A DNA stretch of 64,000 nt, from the NCBI GenBank assembly GCA_002328585.1, contig DCUV01000032.1, positions 198,277-262,276 of the forward strand, read 5' to 3'. The notes below the pieces were generated by a model. It did not search any database and was not told the origin of the DNA. It saw nothing but the letters and a program-made list of their open reading frames with translations. Below are positions 8,742 through 17,128 of the stretch, piece by piece; the stretch's first letter is position 1; every line of letters begins with the position of its first letter. This DNA is from Spirochaetia bacterium UBA2205. GTDB taxonomy: Bacteria; Spirochaetota; UBA4802; UB4802. A program made the translations under genes and the position numbers.

Positions 8742-8901
8742 TGACCCTCTTTTCCAGCTGTTTTATTTTACGGTGTAAAACAACAAGATAGCACACTATT
8801 CCACACCATACAACCGCAGATACCCAGAAAAGCGTTTTTGAATAATTTGAATCTGTCTGCGCCAAAAACTGCATTGCGGTAACTATCGCATATAATTTCA
8901 T
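8728..8901 (-). CDS. ccmD: Small haem-exporter subunit CcmD
   Basis: This 57-residue frame fills the gap between ccmC and ccmE exactly. It starts 1 nt after the ccmC stop (TAG-T-ATG) and overlaps the ccmE start by 14 bp. The product has a short periplasmic N-terminus, one transmembrane helix (FWVSAVVWCGIVCYLVV) and a basic, amphipathic tail, HRKIKQLEKRV. That is the size, topology and charge pattern of CcmD, which holds CcmABC together and releases holo-CcmE. Sequence conservation of CcmD is low, so the call rests on position and topology. A GAGGA site lies just upstream. Confidence 0.85.
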   Translation of the reverse strand: MKLYAIVTAMQFLAQTDSNYSKTLFWVSAVVWCGIVCYLVVLHRKIKQLEKRVNGKK

Positions 8902-8902
8902 A

Positions 8903-9550
8903 CTATTCCTCGTGCAATTTTGATTTCAGTACATAAATCCGCACCCACAATCCAAGCAATATATAGTACAAAAGAGTAAATGATACCAACGATATAGCAA
9001 GCACCAATCGCATTTCTGTATCCAGCATCAATTGTCCCTGAGCATTAATGACAGGCTCAGGATGCAGTGTTGGGTAAAGCCGTGGTGCTACAAAGATTAA
9101 AAATGGTGATGCAACAAACGCAATGATGAGATACACACTTTCTAACATAGGGGCTTTTGGATTACCGCTAACAATCTGTTGCAGGCTGAAATAGGCAATA
9201 TACAATAAAAGCAATAGTGTGATGGAGGTTTCACGCGGGTCCCAGTTCCAGTAACTGCCCCACATAACCTTTGCCCACAACGAGCCAGTAATTACGGTAA
9301 GGATGCTAAAAAAAAGACCTATGTGTGCAGAACTTCGTGCATACACTATATAGTTTATTTTTGACTTTTTCAAAAACGATAGCGAAGCAATACCTGCTAC
9401 TGCAAAAGCCAAACACGATACCCACGCAAGAGGCACATGGAGGTATACTATACGGCTTGTTTCCCCTAATATAGCCGCTGGAGGCACCCATATATAGATT
9501 AAATACAATGACAGCATCATGACAATGCCATTTAATAGTATTACAATCAT
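8903..9550 (-). CDS. ccmC: Haem transfer protein CcmC
   Basis: CcmC attaches haem to CcmE at the periplasmic side of the membrane. The 215-residue protein has six transmembrane helices, the tryptophan-rich haem-binding motif WGSYWNWDPRETS (about residues 90-103) and flanking histidines in YLHVPLAW and SSAHIGLF. All are expected of the CcmC branch of the haem-handling family. Length is normal. The gene lies 17 nt after ccmB and 1 nt before ccmD on the same transcript. The start has only a weak GAGA ribosome-binding site. Confidence 0.95.
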   Translation of the reverse strand: MIVILLNGIVMMLSLYLIYIWVPPAAILGETSRIVYLHVPLAWVSCLAFAVAGIASLSFLKKSKINYIVYARSSAHIGLFFSILTVITGSLWAKVMWGSYWNWDPRETSITLLLLLYIAYFSLQQIVSGNPKAPMLESVYLIIAFVASPFLIFVAPRLYPTLHPEPVINAQGQLMLDTEMRLVLAISLVSFTLLYYILLGLWVRIYVLKSKLHEE

Positions 9551-9567
9551 AGCTATTCTCGTTACTA

Positions 9568-10230
9568 TTAAAATTCGCGCCAGATATAAGGAAATAATAA
9601 ATACGATACCATTCCCAGAACCATTGAAAACGCAAGTAGAAAAATTATAGCGCTTAATGGAGAAAAAACCTGCTGTTCAAAGCACCTGGCTGTAGATTGT
9701 ATTGCAACAGTAAAAAGCGGTAATACCACCGGGAAAGCCAATATGGTAAACAACCCTCCCCGTGCACCGGCTAATGCTGCAATAGCTCCTATAACCGTTG
9801 TTGCAAAAGCAAGCGATAAACTTCCAGCAATGAGTATTGCTATAAGATAGATACCGTGATAGACAGAAACTGAGATAACAAAGACATAGATAATGATGAC
9901 CATAATGGCAATAACAACCATTACACAACAATTAATCAAAAGTTTTGAAAGATAGATAACAACAGCCGGATAATGTATTACACCAAACAGTGCAGTCGAC
10001 TCTTCTATTTCTCTGAAAAAAACATGCGATAGCGTATTCATCCCGGAAAAAAAAATGATTATCCATAGTATAGCAGCATGGAGTAAAGGACTATTGATGA
10101 TACCACCTGTTGCAAATCCAATGGAAATAGTAACAATGACACTGAATGATAAGACAATTGAAACGATAATACGACTTCTGAATTCAATCAATATATCCTT
10201 CTGGATGTTCCGCCATAATGCCTTAATCAA
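9568..10230 (-). CDS. ccmB: Haem exporter membrane subunit CcmB
   Basis: CcmB is the membrane partner of the CcmA ATPase in the CcmABCD complex that frees holo-CcmE. The 220-residue product has six hydrophobic helices. It opens ALWRNIQKDILIEFRSR, the typical cytoplasmic start, and contains FFSGMNTLSHVFFREIEE, close to the family's 'F.G...L...F..E...G' loop. The first 8 bp overlap the end of ccmA, indicating coupled translation. Nothing is truncated. Confidence 0.93.
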   Translation of the reverse strand: MIKALWRNIQKDILIEFRSRIIVSIVLSFSVIVTISIGFATGGIINSPLLHAAILWIIIFFSGMNTLSHVFFREIEESTALFGVIHYPAVVIYLSKLLINCCVMVVIAIMVIIIYVFVISVSVYHGIYLIAILIAGSLSLAFATTVIGAIAALAGARGGLFTILAFPVVLPLFTVAIQSTARCFEQQVFSPLSAIIFLLAFSMVLGMVSYLLFPYIWREF

Positions 10231-10819
10231 GCACTATACTCCTTTTACAAAAGTTCAACTCATGAGCATCATTTGTTGCAATGAAAATAGCCGTTGTTGG
10301 CTGTACTTTCTCCAGTAAAGAAAAAAGCACCCTTTTACCCTGCTCATCCAGATTGCTGCCGGGTTCATCTAAACAAAGTACACTGGCTTTTTTTAAAAAT
10401 GCAAGTGCTAACTTAACACGCTGAATCATACCTGTGGAATAAAACATAAGCATGGTATTGCTATGGGGCGATAGTCCCAGTACATCTAAAAGCTGCACTG
10501 CATCATCATCAACAGTCCCAATTGCAAACGTAATATTTTCAAGTGCAGTCAGATATTTATACACATTAATATACGGTGCAGCAAAACCAATATAGTTTCT
10601 GATATATGCAGTATCAACAGGTTTATCATTATACCAGTATGCAACGTTTCCACTATCAGGTGTCATAACTCCTGCTATAATCTTAAGCAAGGTTGACTTG
10701 CCACTTCCATTAGGACCTGCAATGGCAAGGGACTGCCCTGTAGCAACACTAAATGACATATCCCTGAATAACATTCTGGTATACCGTTTTGAAAGATTAC
10801 TGGCTTTAACCGTTACCAC
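10223..10819 (-). CDS. ccmA: Haem exporter ATP-binding subunit CcmA
   Basis: The ABC-type ATPase powers release of holo-CcmE from CcmC. In 198 residues it has Walker A GPNGSGKST, a signature segment STGMIQRVKLA, Walker B VLCLDEP with the catalytic Glu, and the D-loop SNLDEQG. The signature lacks the usual LSxGQ wording, which is common in CcmA. It lies 6 nt downstream of the multihaem cytochrome gene and overlaps ccmB. Together these genes form cytochrome, ccmA, B, C, D, E, F, smpB in transcription order. Confidence 0.93.
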   Translation of the reverse strand: MVTVKASNLSKRYTRMLFRDMSFSVATGQSLAIAGPNGSGKSTLLKIIAGVMTPDSGNVAYWYNDKPVDTAYIRNYIGFAAPYINVYKYLTALENITFAIGTVDDDAVQLLDVLGLSPHSNTMLMFYSTGMIQRVKLALAFLKKASVLCLDEPGSNLDEQGKRVLFSLLEKVQPTTAIFIATNDAHELNFCKRSIVLD

Positions 10820-10825
10820 AACACC

Positions 10826-12184
10826 TTACAATATAATATCTTTTTTTGCAGTTGCCATCTCAATAATATCAAGTTTGACAGCTTTTTCCTTCATTACGGT
10901 ATCAACTGCTTTTTGATCAGCAATTCTGTACAGCAACCGCACCTTGATAGTATAGCTACCTTTTAAGCCTTTTGGTAAAATAATGGTGCTGGTAATTTTT
11001 TGTTTGGGTGGAATCCTGTTGTCAGAGAGTACCTCCTTAGCTTTTGCAATGTTCATAACTGGCTTGCCGTTACCATCACCAAAAACAGTTTTAAAAATTA
11101 TTGTATTATTGGGCAAATAACCCTTTTTATCAGCCTTCCCTACTGCATACACCTCTCTTCCATACTGATTGACAACTACTATCTCAAGCCACATCTGCCG
11201 CACATCAGTAAGCCCTGTTGGAAGTTTATGACCGGCACCAACATTGGTTACAGCAATACCAACCGTACCACTGTTACTGTCACCGGTTTCAATTTCCAGC
11301 AGTGCTGCATTTTTCAACCGTTCCTGTGCCATCTTGGCTTTCACAGTATCCTTAAATAATCCAGGGATAACACTATTTCCGCCAACAAAATAATGAGTAA
11401 AGATATGATCACGTTGTGGACCGCCAAACGCTGCAAAACCGGGATTAGCAGGGCGAGGCGTCGAGCCGGTTGCAGGCACCCCTGGTCGGTGATACATGTG
11501 ACAACCCTGACAGGGCACCGTTGTTTTGGAGTCACCGGTGTTATAGGGGCTTTTTGACCATTCCTCAAAGGTTGTCTCCAATTTTGTTCCATAAACCACA
11601 TGACGTACATCATGGCATGTCCCGCAAAAATCAGCTTTTGTATGGAATGATGAATATGCTGCTGTATGCCAATCGGGATTAGCATCCTTAAAAGGTCCAC
11701 GCTTTACTCCAGGATCCGCCTCACCATTACCTGGTTTATACACAAATCGTGCGTTGTAATGTTTCTTTGCTTCAACAATAGTATGACAGTAATCGCACTG
11801 TATACCTTCCATGGTTATTTGTGGCAGGTCCTTTTCCATGGATAATTCTTCAGTTACCGATAATGGCTTACCAGTAATATATCCCACAGGGATGTGGCAT
11901 TTTACACAGCTTTCTGCCTCTTTTAGTTCATCATTATTGACAGGATTTTGACTTTTGCTATCATCCAGATAAAACCGTGCAAACTCTTTATAGATGATAT
12001 CCTTTTGAGCTACATTATGCATGGAATTTTTCCACTGTTCATATATCTCATCATGACAACCACCACATGTGGAAGGATTGATAAACTGTGCTAATGTATA
12101 ATGAGGCGTTGATTTGCAGCCAAGAAAAAGTGCATACCCAACACATAAAACAAAACTAACGGTAATTATTATTTTTGATTTCAT
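10826..12184 (-). CDS. Pentahaem c-type cytochrome lipoprotein, cytochrome c554-like
   Basis: The mature protein carries five CXXCH haem-attachment sites: CGGCH (40-44), CVKCH (93-97), CDYCH (130-134), CGTCH (187-191) and CQGCH (225-229). The arrangement and surroundings (TCGGCH..IYEQWKNSMH, then GIQCDYCH) fit the cytochrome c554/c-prime multihaem group. The last 170 residues are a haem-free beta-rich domain. The signal sequence ends FLGC, so Cys23 is probably lipidated. The ATG at 12184, after a GGGAT site, is preferred over one 11 codons upstream. As first gene of the ccm operon it is an obvious client of that machinery. Its electron partner is not known. Confidence 0.88.
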   Translation of the reverse strand: MKSKIIITVSFVLCVGYALFLGCKSTPHYTLAQFINPSTCGGCHDEIYEQWKNSMHNVAQKDIIYKEFARFYLDDSKSQNPVNNDELKEAESCVKCHIPVGYITGKPLSVTEELSMEKDLPQITMEGIQCDYCHTIVEAKKHYNARFVYKPGNGEADPGVKRGPFKDANPDWHTAAYSSFHTKADFCGTCHDVRHVVYGTKLETTFEEWSKSPYNTGDSKTTVPCQGCHMYHRPGVPATGSTPRPANPGFAAFGGPQRDHIFTHYFVGGNSVIPGLFKDTVKAKMAQERLKNAALLEIETGDSNSGTVGIAVTNVGAGHKLPTGLTDVRQMWLEIVVVNQYGREVYAVGKADKKGYLPNNTIIFKTVFGDGNGKPVMNIAKAKEVLSDNRIPPKQKITSTIILPKGLKGSYTIKVRLLYRIADQKAVDTVMKEKAVKLDIIEMATAKKDIIL

Positions 12185-12553
12185 ACTGTATCCCTTACTC
12201 CTGTTTATTCTCATCATTGCACTATACAGTAATTACTATCTTCAACTAATCATATTTAAAATTATACAATTACTACTTTTACTACCTTACTCACAAAGAT
12301 AAACTATTCATTTCAACTACAATGCTATAGCAACACTACTTCCTGTTCATTTCAGTATCTATAAACAAAAATGTCAATTACGTTATTGTTAAAATTATAC
12401 GATTTGTTTTCAAGAAAATTTTACTTGCTAATATGAAATGGATAGCTATCATATTACAATAAATAGTGAATTACTCTGAATGTAACCAAAATATGTTTTA
12501 CTATACATATTAATACATTTATTACAACAATTATAACATTACTGGAGGGAGTT
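12185..12553. other. Divergent intergenic region, no recognised element
   Basis: About 370 bp separate the cytochrome/ccm operon and the AsmA-like gene, transcribed away from each other. It is strongly AT-rich and must contain both promoters. I could not single out a convincing -35/-10 pair or an operator, and short frames here have no plausible start or similarity. Confidence 0.5.
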
Positions 12554-13990
12554 ATGAAAAAATTTTTAAAATGGTTGGCGATAGTTATTGGTGGATTGAT
12601 TGCACTGATTATTATTGCCAGTATTGTCTTAATGCTTGTCATCAATAAAGATATGATTGCCCAGCAGGCAGAAAAAGCCCTTAACCGCCATGTAACCATT
12701 GAATCCATTGATGTCAGTATATTCAGTGTGCTTTCTGGAATCGAGGTTAACGGTGTTGCTATATCCAATTTCAAAACACCAAAACAGCTGGAAGCCTTAA
12801 AGGGAAAACCTGTTGATAAAGCTGATCTTTTTATAGGGCTTGATTCGTTCACCTTTAAGCTCAAAATCATGCCGTTATTACAGGGAAAATTTGAGCTAAG
12901 AGAACTTGTACTCAGTGCTCCTAAGGTAAATATTGTGCGCTACAAAAGCGGAGCATTTAATTTCTCTGATTTAATGCAACCATCCAAAAAAGAAAAGGAA
13001 GAAAAAAAAGTTGAAGAGGTCAAAAAAGAAGAACCAGCAAAACCTTTAACAGCGGACATATTGCCGGTAAGCATTACTGTCGGCAGGGTTGGCATGGAAA
13101 AAGGAACGGTTACCTTTACCGATCAATCATCAGGGCAAAAGATAATGCTCTATAATTGCAATGCATTGGTGCATGATATAGAGATTGACCCTAAAGATTT
13201 AAAGAATAAAAATCAGGTAAAACTTACCGTAGATATAGGCATTAAAACCATTGGCAAAATAAGTACTGGGAGTGTTGAGTCATTTGATATAGGGCTATCT
13301 GCAAAAGGCAACGTAAAACCATTTGATCTTAAAACACGGATTCTAAATCCTGAAATAGCGCTTAAATCGGGAAGCCCCTATGGTACCATGACAGGATTAC
13401 AGATATTTGATGCTATAAAGAGCAATGAAACACTGGCAAATTATGCAGGAAAATTTGATTTCTTAGCAAAGGATGTTAAATGGAAAAACGGCTATATTGA
13501 TATATGGTATAAGGGAGGATTGCTCAAGATTACAAACGGTAAAATAAGCACTGATGATTATGCAGGCAACTTCAAAGCCGACATCAATCTTAACACCAGC
13601 ACAGTTAATGCCGACATTGATATGATTCTTAACGAGAAGCACAACAAGAGAATCTATAACGGCATAAAAGATAATGCTTCTAAGCTTATCAAGGGTGATG
13701 TTGCCAAATATGTAAAGCCTGAAAACGTTGCCGATCAAGCCTTCAAATACTTAACTAATAAAGACGGAAAGGTTTACCTTCAATTTGCTGTAACTGGCTC
13801 TATGAATAAGCCTAAAACAAAGCTTGTAGCACCAGAGCTTCCTTCTTTAAATGATATAATTAAAGATATGGCAGGTGATGTTGTTGATGTTGCTAAAGAA
13901 AAAGCAGTTAAAAAAGCATCAAAAACAGTAGAAAAAACAACCGACAAAGCAAAAGATAAAGCTTCAAAGAAACTTAAAAAGTTGTTTTAG
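12554..13990 (+). CDS. AsmA-like membrane-anchored protein
   Basis: The 478-residue protein has a single N-terminal transmembrane helix (about residues 7-31) and a long beta-rich periplasmic domain. AEKALNRHVTIESIDVSIFS followed by a 'LDSFTFKLKIMPLLQGKFELREL' type strand series is the hallmark of AsmA/TamB-related (bridge-like lipid-transfer) proteins, thought to move phospholipid between membranes. A charged linker rich in Lys and Glu (about 145-160) interrupts the domain. The C-terminus is a lysine/alanine helix. A GGAGG site is 6 nt from the ATG. It is monocistronic and ends in a strong hairpin shared with the convergent gene. Confidence 0.82.
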   Translation: MKKFLKWLAIVIGGLIALIIIASIVLMLVINKDMIAQQAEKALNRHVTIESIDVSIFSVLSGIEVNGVAISNFKTPKQLEALKGKPVDKADLFIGLDSFTFKLKIMPLLQGKFELRELVLSAPKVNIVRYKSGAFNFSDLMQPSKKEKEEKKVEEVKKEEPAKPLTADILPVSITVGRVGMEKGTVTFTDQSSGQKIMLYNCNALVHDIEIDPKDLKNKNQVKLTVDIGIKTIGKISTGSVESFDIGLSAKGNVKPFDLKTRILNPEIALKSGSPYGTMTGLQIFDAIKSNETLANYAGKFDFLAKDVKWKNGYIDIWYKGGLLKITNGKISTDDYAGNFKADINLNTSTVNADIDMILNEKHNKRIYNGIKDNASKLIKGDVAKYVKPENVADQAFKYLTNKDGKVYLQFAVTGSMNKPKTKLVAPELPSLNDIIKDMAGDVVDVAKEKAVKKASKTVEKTTDKAKDKASKKLKKLF

Positions 13991-14000
13991 ATCAACCTTG

Positions 14001-14045
14001 ATCATTACTCCCTCTCCTTTTTTCCAGGGAGAGGGCGATAATGAT
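14001..14045. terminator. Long hairpin between convergent genes
   Basis: Arms ATCATTA (14001-14007) and TAATGAT (14039-14045) are continued by CCCTCTCC (14010-14017) and GGAGAGGG (14028-14035), with a small asymmetric internal loop and a 10-nt T-rich apical loop. Fifteen pairs form. It lies between the stop codons of the AsmA-like gene and the isomerase gene and may terminate both. There is no clean T-tract after it, so it could alternatively be a degenerate dispersed palindrome. Confidence 0.55.
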
Positions 14046-14054
14046 GGTTTATTA

Positions 14055-14873
14055 TTATTTTCCGGTAAAGTTTGGCTTTCGCTTCTGAGCAAATGCAGTA
14101 AAGGCTTCAAATAGATCATCAGAAGGGATGGTGTTGGCGCTTATTGTTGCCACATATTTTAACGCATCATCAACAGTCTTGCCAATACCATAGTTTAGTA
14201 CATCCTTTGACGCCTGTACCGCTAATGGCGAATTTTCGGCAATCTCCATAGCCATCTTCTCAGCCCCCTCATATAAAGCCTTTTGATCAGCAAATACCTC
14301 ATTTACCAGCAATATCTCTTTTGCACGCTGTGCAGTAATATATTTCGCGGTATAGGCTAACTCACGTGTAATCCCCTGTCCAATGATGTGAGGGAGGCGC
14401 TGCAAAACGCCAACATCAGCCACAAATCCTACTGCAGCTTCGCGAAGGCTAAACTGTGCATCAGCACTTGCCAGCCTTATATCGCACGAGGCTATCATAT
14501 CAAGCCCGGCACCAATGCAGTATCCATGCACTGCAGCAATAACCGGTTTGCGGCATTTTTCAATACATGTCATGGTGTCCTGCATTCTATAAATTTTCTG
14601 TAACAGACTTCGCTTAATCCCACCTTTTTGGGATGGTTCAGCAAGCTCTTTTATCTCGCCAGCCATCTCAATCAAATCAATACCCACTGTAAAGGATGCC
14701 CCTTTAGCAGCTAAAACAATAACTCGTATATCATCATCAGCATCCAGCTCTTTAAATACTGACGGCGACTCCCACCACGCTGCAGGATTCATAGCATTCT
14801 TCTTTTCAGGCCTGTTTAAAAATACCCATGCAACCGGTGGCTTTTTTTCCACTAAATAATATTTGTATTCCAT
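14055..14873 (-). CDS. Enoyl-CoA hydratase/isomerase, dienoyl-CoA isomerase (ECH1) type
   Basis: The 272-residue crotonase-fold protein matches the delta3,5-delta2,4-dienoyl-CoA isomerase branch better than plain hydratases. It has CIGAGLDMIASCDIRLAS, then LREAAVGFVADVGVLQRLP. The three acidic catalytic residues of rat ECH1 have equivalents at Asp125, Glu145 and Asp153. The enzyme would shift double bonds of unsaturated fatty acyl-CoAs during beta-oxidation. No other beta-oxidation gene is adjacent. A different crotonase activity cannot be excluded. Confidence 0.82.
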   Translation of the reverse strand: MEYKYYLVEKKPPVAWVFLNRPEKKNAMNPAAWWESPSVFKELDADDDIRVIVLAAKGASFTVGIDLIEMAGEIKELAEPSQKGGIKRSLLQKIYRMQDTMTCIEKCRKPVIAAVHGYCIGAGLDMIASCDIRLASADAQFSLREAAVGFVADVGVLQRLPHIIGQGITRELAYTAKYITAQRAKEILLVNEVFADQKALYEGAEKMAMEIAENSPLAVQASKDVLNYGIGKTVDDALKYVATISANTIPSDDLFEAFTAFAQKRKPNFTGK

Positions 14874-15254
14874 AGTTTATACCCCTATTACAATATTTAT
14901 GAACATAGTAATCACCATGCATTTATTTATCAATTAAAAATTACACTGTTATGTTTTATTGTGTTAGAAAGTTACTATCAACAAATACAGATTAAAATTA
15001 TAAATATGTTTATATTCCTACAAAAATTCCTCTATATTATCTTTCACCTGCATTTTTTATTAAAATGTATGTAATTACAAATTTATTTTATGTAATTTTT
15101 TTCAGTGGATATCTATAATAATGTATTTCTTTTATGAAACAATATAGTAATGGCTATATAACAATTAAAAAAAGATGCACGTAATAAATTGTTTCCAATA
15201 GTGTTTTGTACAATAAAAAAAACTGTACTATTGATCAAACATCTGTAAAATGTA
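14874..15254. other. AT-rich intergenic region, no recognised element
   Basis: About 380 bp of strongly AT-rich DNA lie upstream of the isomerase gene and before the DUF1003 remnant. No open frame or RNA was recognised. It may include decayed upstream parts of the DUF1003 gene. Confidence 0.45.
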
Positions 15255-15284
15255 TTGACATAAAGCATTTCTATAAAGTATTAT
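15255..15284 (+). promoter_or_regulatory. Sigma70-type promoter upstream of the dedA region
   Basis: TTGACA (15255-15260) is separated by 18 bp from TATTAT (15279-15284). It faces the DUF1003 remnant and dedA, and is the best promoter candidate for the dedA, aldo/keto reductase and dehydrogenase string. Confidence 0.45.
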
Positions 15285-15489
15285 TGGTTATAAAAAAGAG
15301 AGCCTAAACAATGAAACTATATACAATACTATCAATCTAAACTATCAATCTAAACTTGAAATACGGCAGCTTCATGAAAAGATAGATCATCTTATTTCTC
15401 ACCCGATGCATAAGCTTTTTGAAATTCAGGATGTGCAAATTGATTACATACAGGAACTTCTGAGCACCAGAGAGGAAAAGAAAGAGTAA
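15277..15489 (+). pseudogene. Remnant of a DUF1003 membrane protein gene (C-terminus only)
   Basis: A frame closed by TAA at 15487-15489 reads, from about 15340, YQSKLEIRQLHEKIDHLI and then FEIQDVQIDYIQELL. That is the conserved cytoplasmic C-terminal motif of DUF1003 proteins ('LKAELEI..LHEKLD.L......L..IQ'). There is no ATG in frame, the preceding transmembrane part is absent, and a stop lies at 15274. A 13-bp tandem duplication (15329-15354) at the start of the homologous stretch is a frame-disrupting lesion. It ends 11 nt before dedA. I read it as a decayed gene, not a functional small protein. Confidence 0.65.
15329..15354. repeat. 13-bp tandem duplication
   Basis: The unit CTATCAATCTAAA occurs twice without interruption (15329-15341, 15342-15354). 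The length is not a multiple of three and it sits at the left limit of the DUF1003 homology, so slippage here may have disrupted that gene. Confidence 0.85.
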
Positions 15490-15500
15490 AAGGATTTATT

Positions 15501-16079
15501 ATGAATTTTGAATTGATAGTCCAGCATTTTGGGTATCTTTCCATAGTCATAGGTACCTTTCTTGAAGGGGAAGCCATATTGATTCTGGGAGGTTTTGCTG
15601 CTCATCAGGGATACCTTCACCTACCGCTGGTCATGGTATCTGCCTTCTTAGGAAGCTTCATTGGTGATCAGATATATTTTTTTATTGGCAGGAAAAAGGG
15701 TTTAGCATATTTCAGTAATAAACCTTATGCTCAGAAAAAGATAAAAAGATTTCAAAATCTTATGGATCGCTATCACACAGCCATAATCCTTTCATTCAGG
15801 TTCCTTTATGGACTTCGAACTATCGCTCCCTTTACCATTGGTCTTTCATCGGTTACTTCCAAAAAGTTTTTTATTCTCAATATGATAAGCGCCATGGTTT
15901 GGTCTATAACCATAGGTGCGCTGGGATTTTTTTTTGGTCAGGCATTTGAGATAGTACTTCAGGATATCAAACAATATGAAATGTGGATTATGGGTGCTGG
16001 ATTGGTTGTTTTACTTATACATATAGTTTTGCGATATCTGAAAAACAGGAGGACACAACCATGCAATACCGTCAGTTAG
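15501..16079 (+). CDS. DedA family membrane protein
   Basis: DedA (VTT/SNARE-associated Golgi) proteins are inner-membrane proteins, some of which flip undecaprenyl phosphate or phosphatidylethanolamine. The 192-residue product has the family landmarks: FLEGEAILILGG in the first re-entrant segment, GDQIYFFIGRKKG, and RFLYGLRTIAPFTIG with the conserved arginines. It ends in a basic tail after the last helix. An AAAAGGATTT site precedes the ATG. The end overlaps the aldo/keto reductase start by 19 bp. The precise substrate is not predictable. Confidence 0.9.
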   Translation: MNFELIVQHFGYLSIVIGTFLEGEAILILGGFAAHQGYLHLPLVMVSAFLGSFIGDQIYFFIGRKKGLAYFSNKPYAQKKIKRFQNLMDRYHTAIILSFRFLYGLRTIAPFTIGLSSVTSKKFFILNMISAMVWSITIGALGFFFGQAFEIVLQDIKQYEMWIMGAGLVVLLIHIVLRYLKNRRTQPCNTVS

Positions 16080-17092
16080 GCAAATCAGGTTTACTTGTTT
16101 CGGAGTTGTGCTTTGGCACCATGAGCTTTGGCAGTCAGGGATACTGGACAAAGATAGGCGGACTTGACCAGAATACTGCCCAGAAACTGGTGGACATAGC
16201 GCTGGATGGTGGCATCAACTTCTTTGATACAGCCAATGTGTATTCTTATGGTCAATCTGAACAGATACTTGGCAAGGCTATCAAAGGCAAGCGTGACAAG
16301 ATAGTGCTTGCAACCAAAGTGCGCGGACGAATGAGCCAGGAGATCAATGATGTAGGATTAAGCCGGCGCCATATCATAGAGAGCTGCGAAAACAGCTTGA
16401 GACGGCTGGATACAGATTATATTGATTTGTACATCGTGCACAGCTTTGACTTTATGACACCCCTTGAAGAAACGCTTTCGACCCTGAATGATCTGGTTCA
16501 CCAGGGGAAGGTGCGTTACCTGGGATGTTCCAATTATTTTGCATGGCAACTGATGAAAGCGCTATCGATTGCCGAAAAGCATTACTGGGAAAAGTTTGTT
16601 TCGTTGCAGGCATATTATTCGCTTGTTGCACGCGACGTGGAGCTTGAGCTTGTTCCACTATGTGATGACCAGGGGCTGGGATTAACTCCATGGTCACCTC
16701 TTGCCGGTGGGTTTCTTACCGGTAAATACTCTCGCGATGGGAAAGGCCCACAGGACGCACGCCGCAGTAAGGAAGAGCAAAATTTTATCAAGTTTGAAAA
16801 CGTTAAAGCCTATGCAATTCTTGACGAGGTTCAACGTATAGCACAAGCTCGTGGTGTGACTCCAGCGCAGGTATCGCTTAATTATCTTTTGCGCAAGCCA
16901 GTAGTTAGTGCAGTTTTAATTGGAGCAACCAAACCCGAACAACTTCAGGATAACCTCAAGACAGTGGAATGGCAGCTAAACCCTGATGAAGTTAAGGCTC
17001 TTGATATGGTCAGTGCTCTGCCACGCCTCTATCCTCAGTGGATGTTAGAATCAACAAGGCTGGACCGCAACAATCCAAACATGATCAGGTAA
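16061..17092 (+). CDS. Aldo/keto reductase
   Basis: The 343-residue NADPH-dependent oxidoreductase has a TIM-barrel AKR pattern. It starts MQYRQLGKSGLLVSELCFG and has the catalytic Asp and Tyr in FDTANVYSYGQSE, Lys in ATKVRGR, and the His position in YIVHSFD. The cofactor-binding SPLAGGFLTGKYS and a C-terminal IGATKPEQLQDNL follow. This is the KCNAB-like/yajO-type subgroup; the carbonyl substrate is unknown. A longer reading frame extends upstream, but the ATG at 16061 follows a GGAGG and gives the family's normal N-terminus, inside the last codons of dedA. Confidence 0.9.
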   Translation: MQYRQLGKSGLLVSELCFGTMSFGSQGYWTKIGGLDQNTAQKLVDIALDGGINFFDTANVYSYGQSEQILGKAIKGKRDKIVLATKVRGRMSQEINDVGLSRRHIIESCENSLRRLDTDYIDLYIVHSFDFMTPLEETLSTLNDLVHQGKVRYLGCSNYFAWQLMKALSIAEKHYWEKFVSLQAYYSLVARDVELELVPLCDDQGLGLTPWSPLAGGFLTGKYSRDGKGPQDARRSKEEQNFIKFENVKAYAILDEVQRIAQARGVTPAQVSLNYLLRKPVVSAVLIGATKPEQLQDNLKTVEWQLNPDEVKALDMVSALPRLYPQWMLESTRLDRNNPNMIR

Positions 17093-17128
17093 AAGCCATT
17101 TATTTGATCATAAATAAGGAGGAATGAT

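Noticed and set aside
12114..12302. Short plus-strand frame in the gap before the AsmA gene
   Set aside because: It overlaps the cytochrome gene's start on the other strand, has no ribosome-binding site and is low-complexity hydrophobic.
15277..15489. DUF1003 tail as a functional small gene
   Set aside because: There is no ATG or other start with a ribosome-binding site in frame, and the membrane part of the protein is missing.
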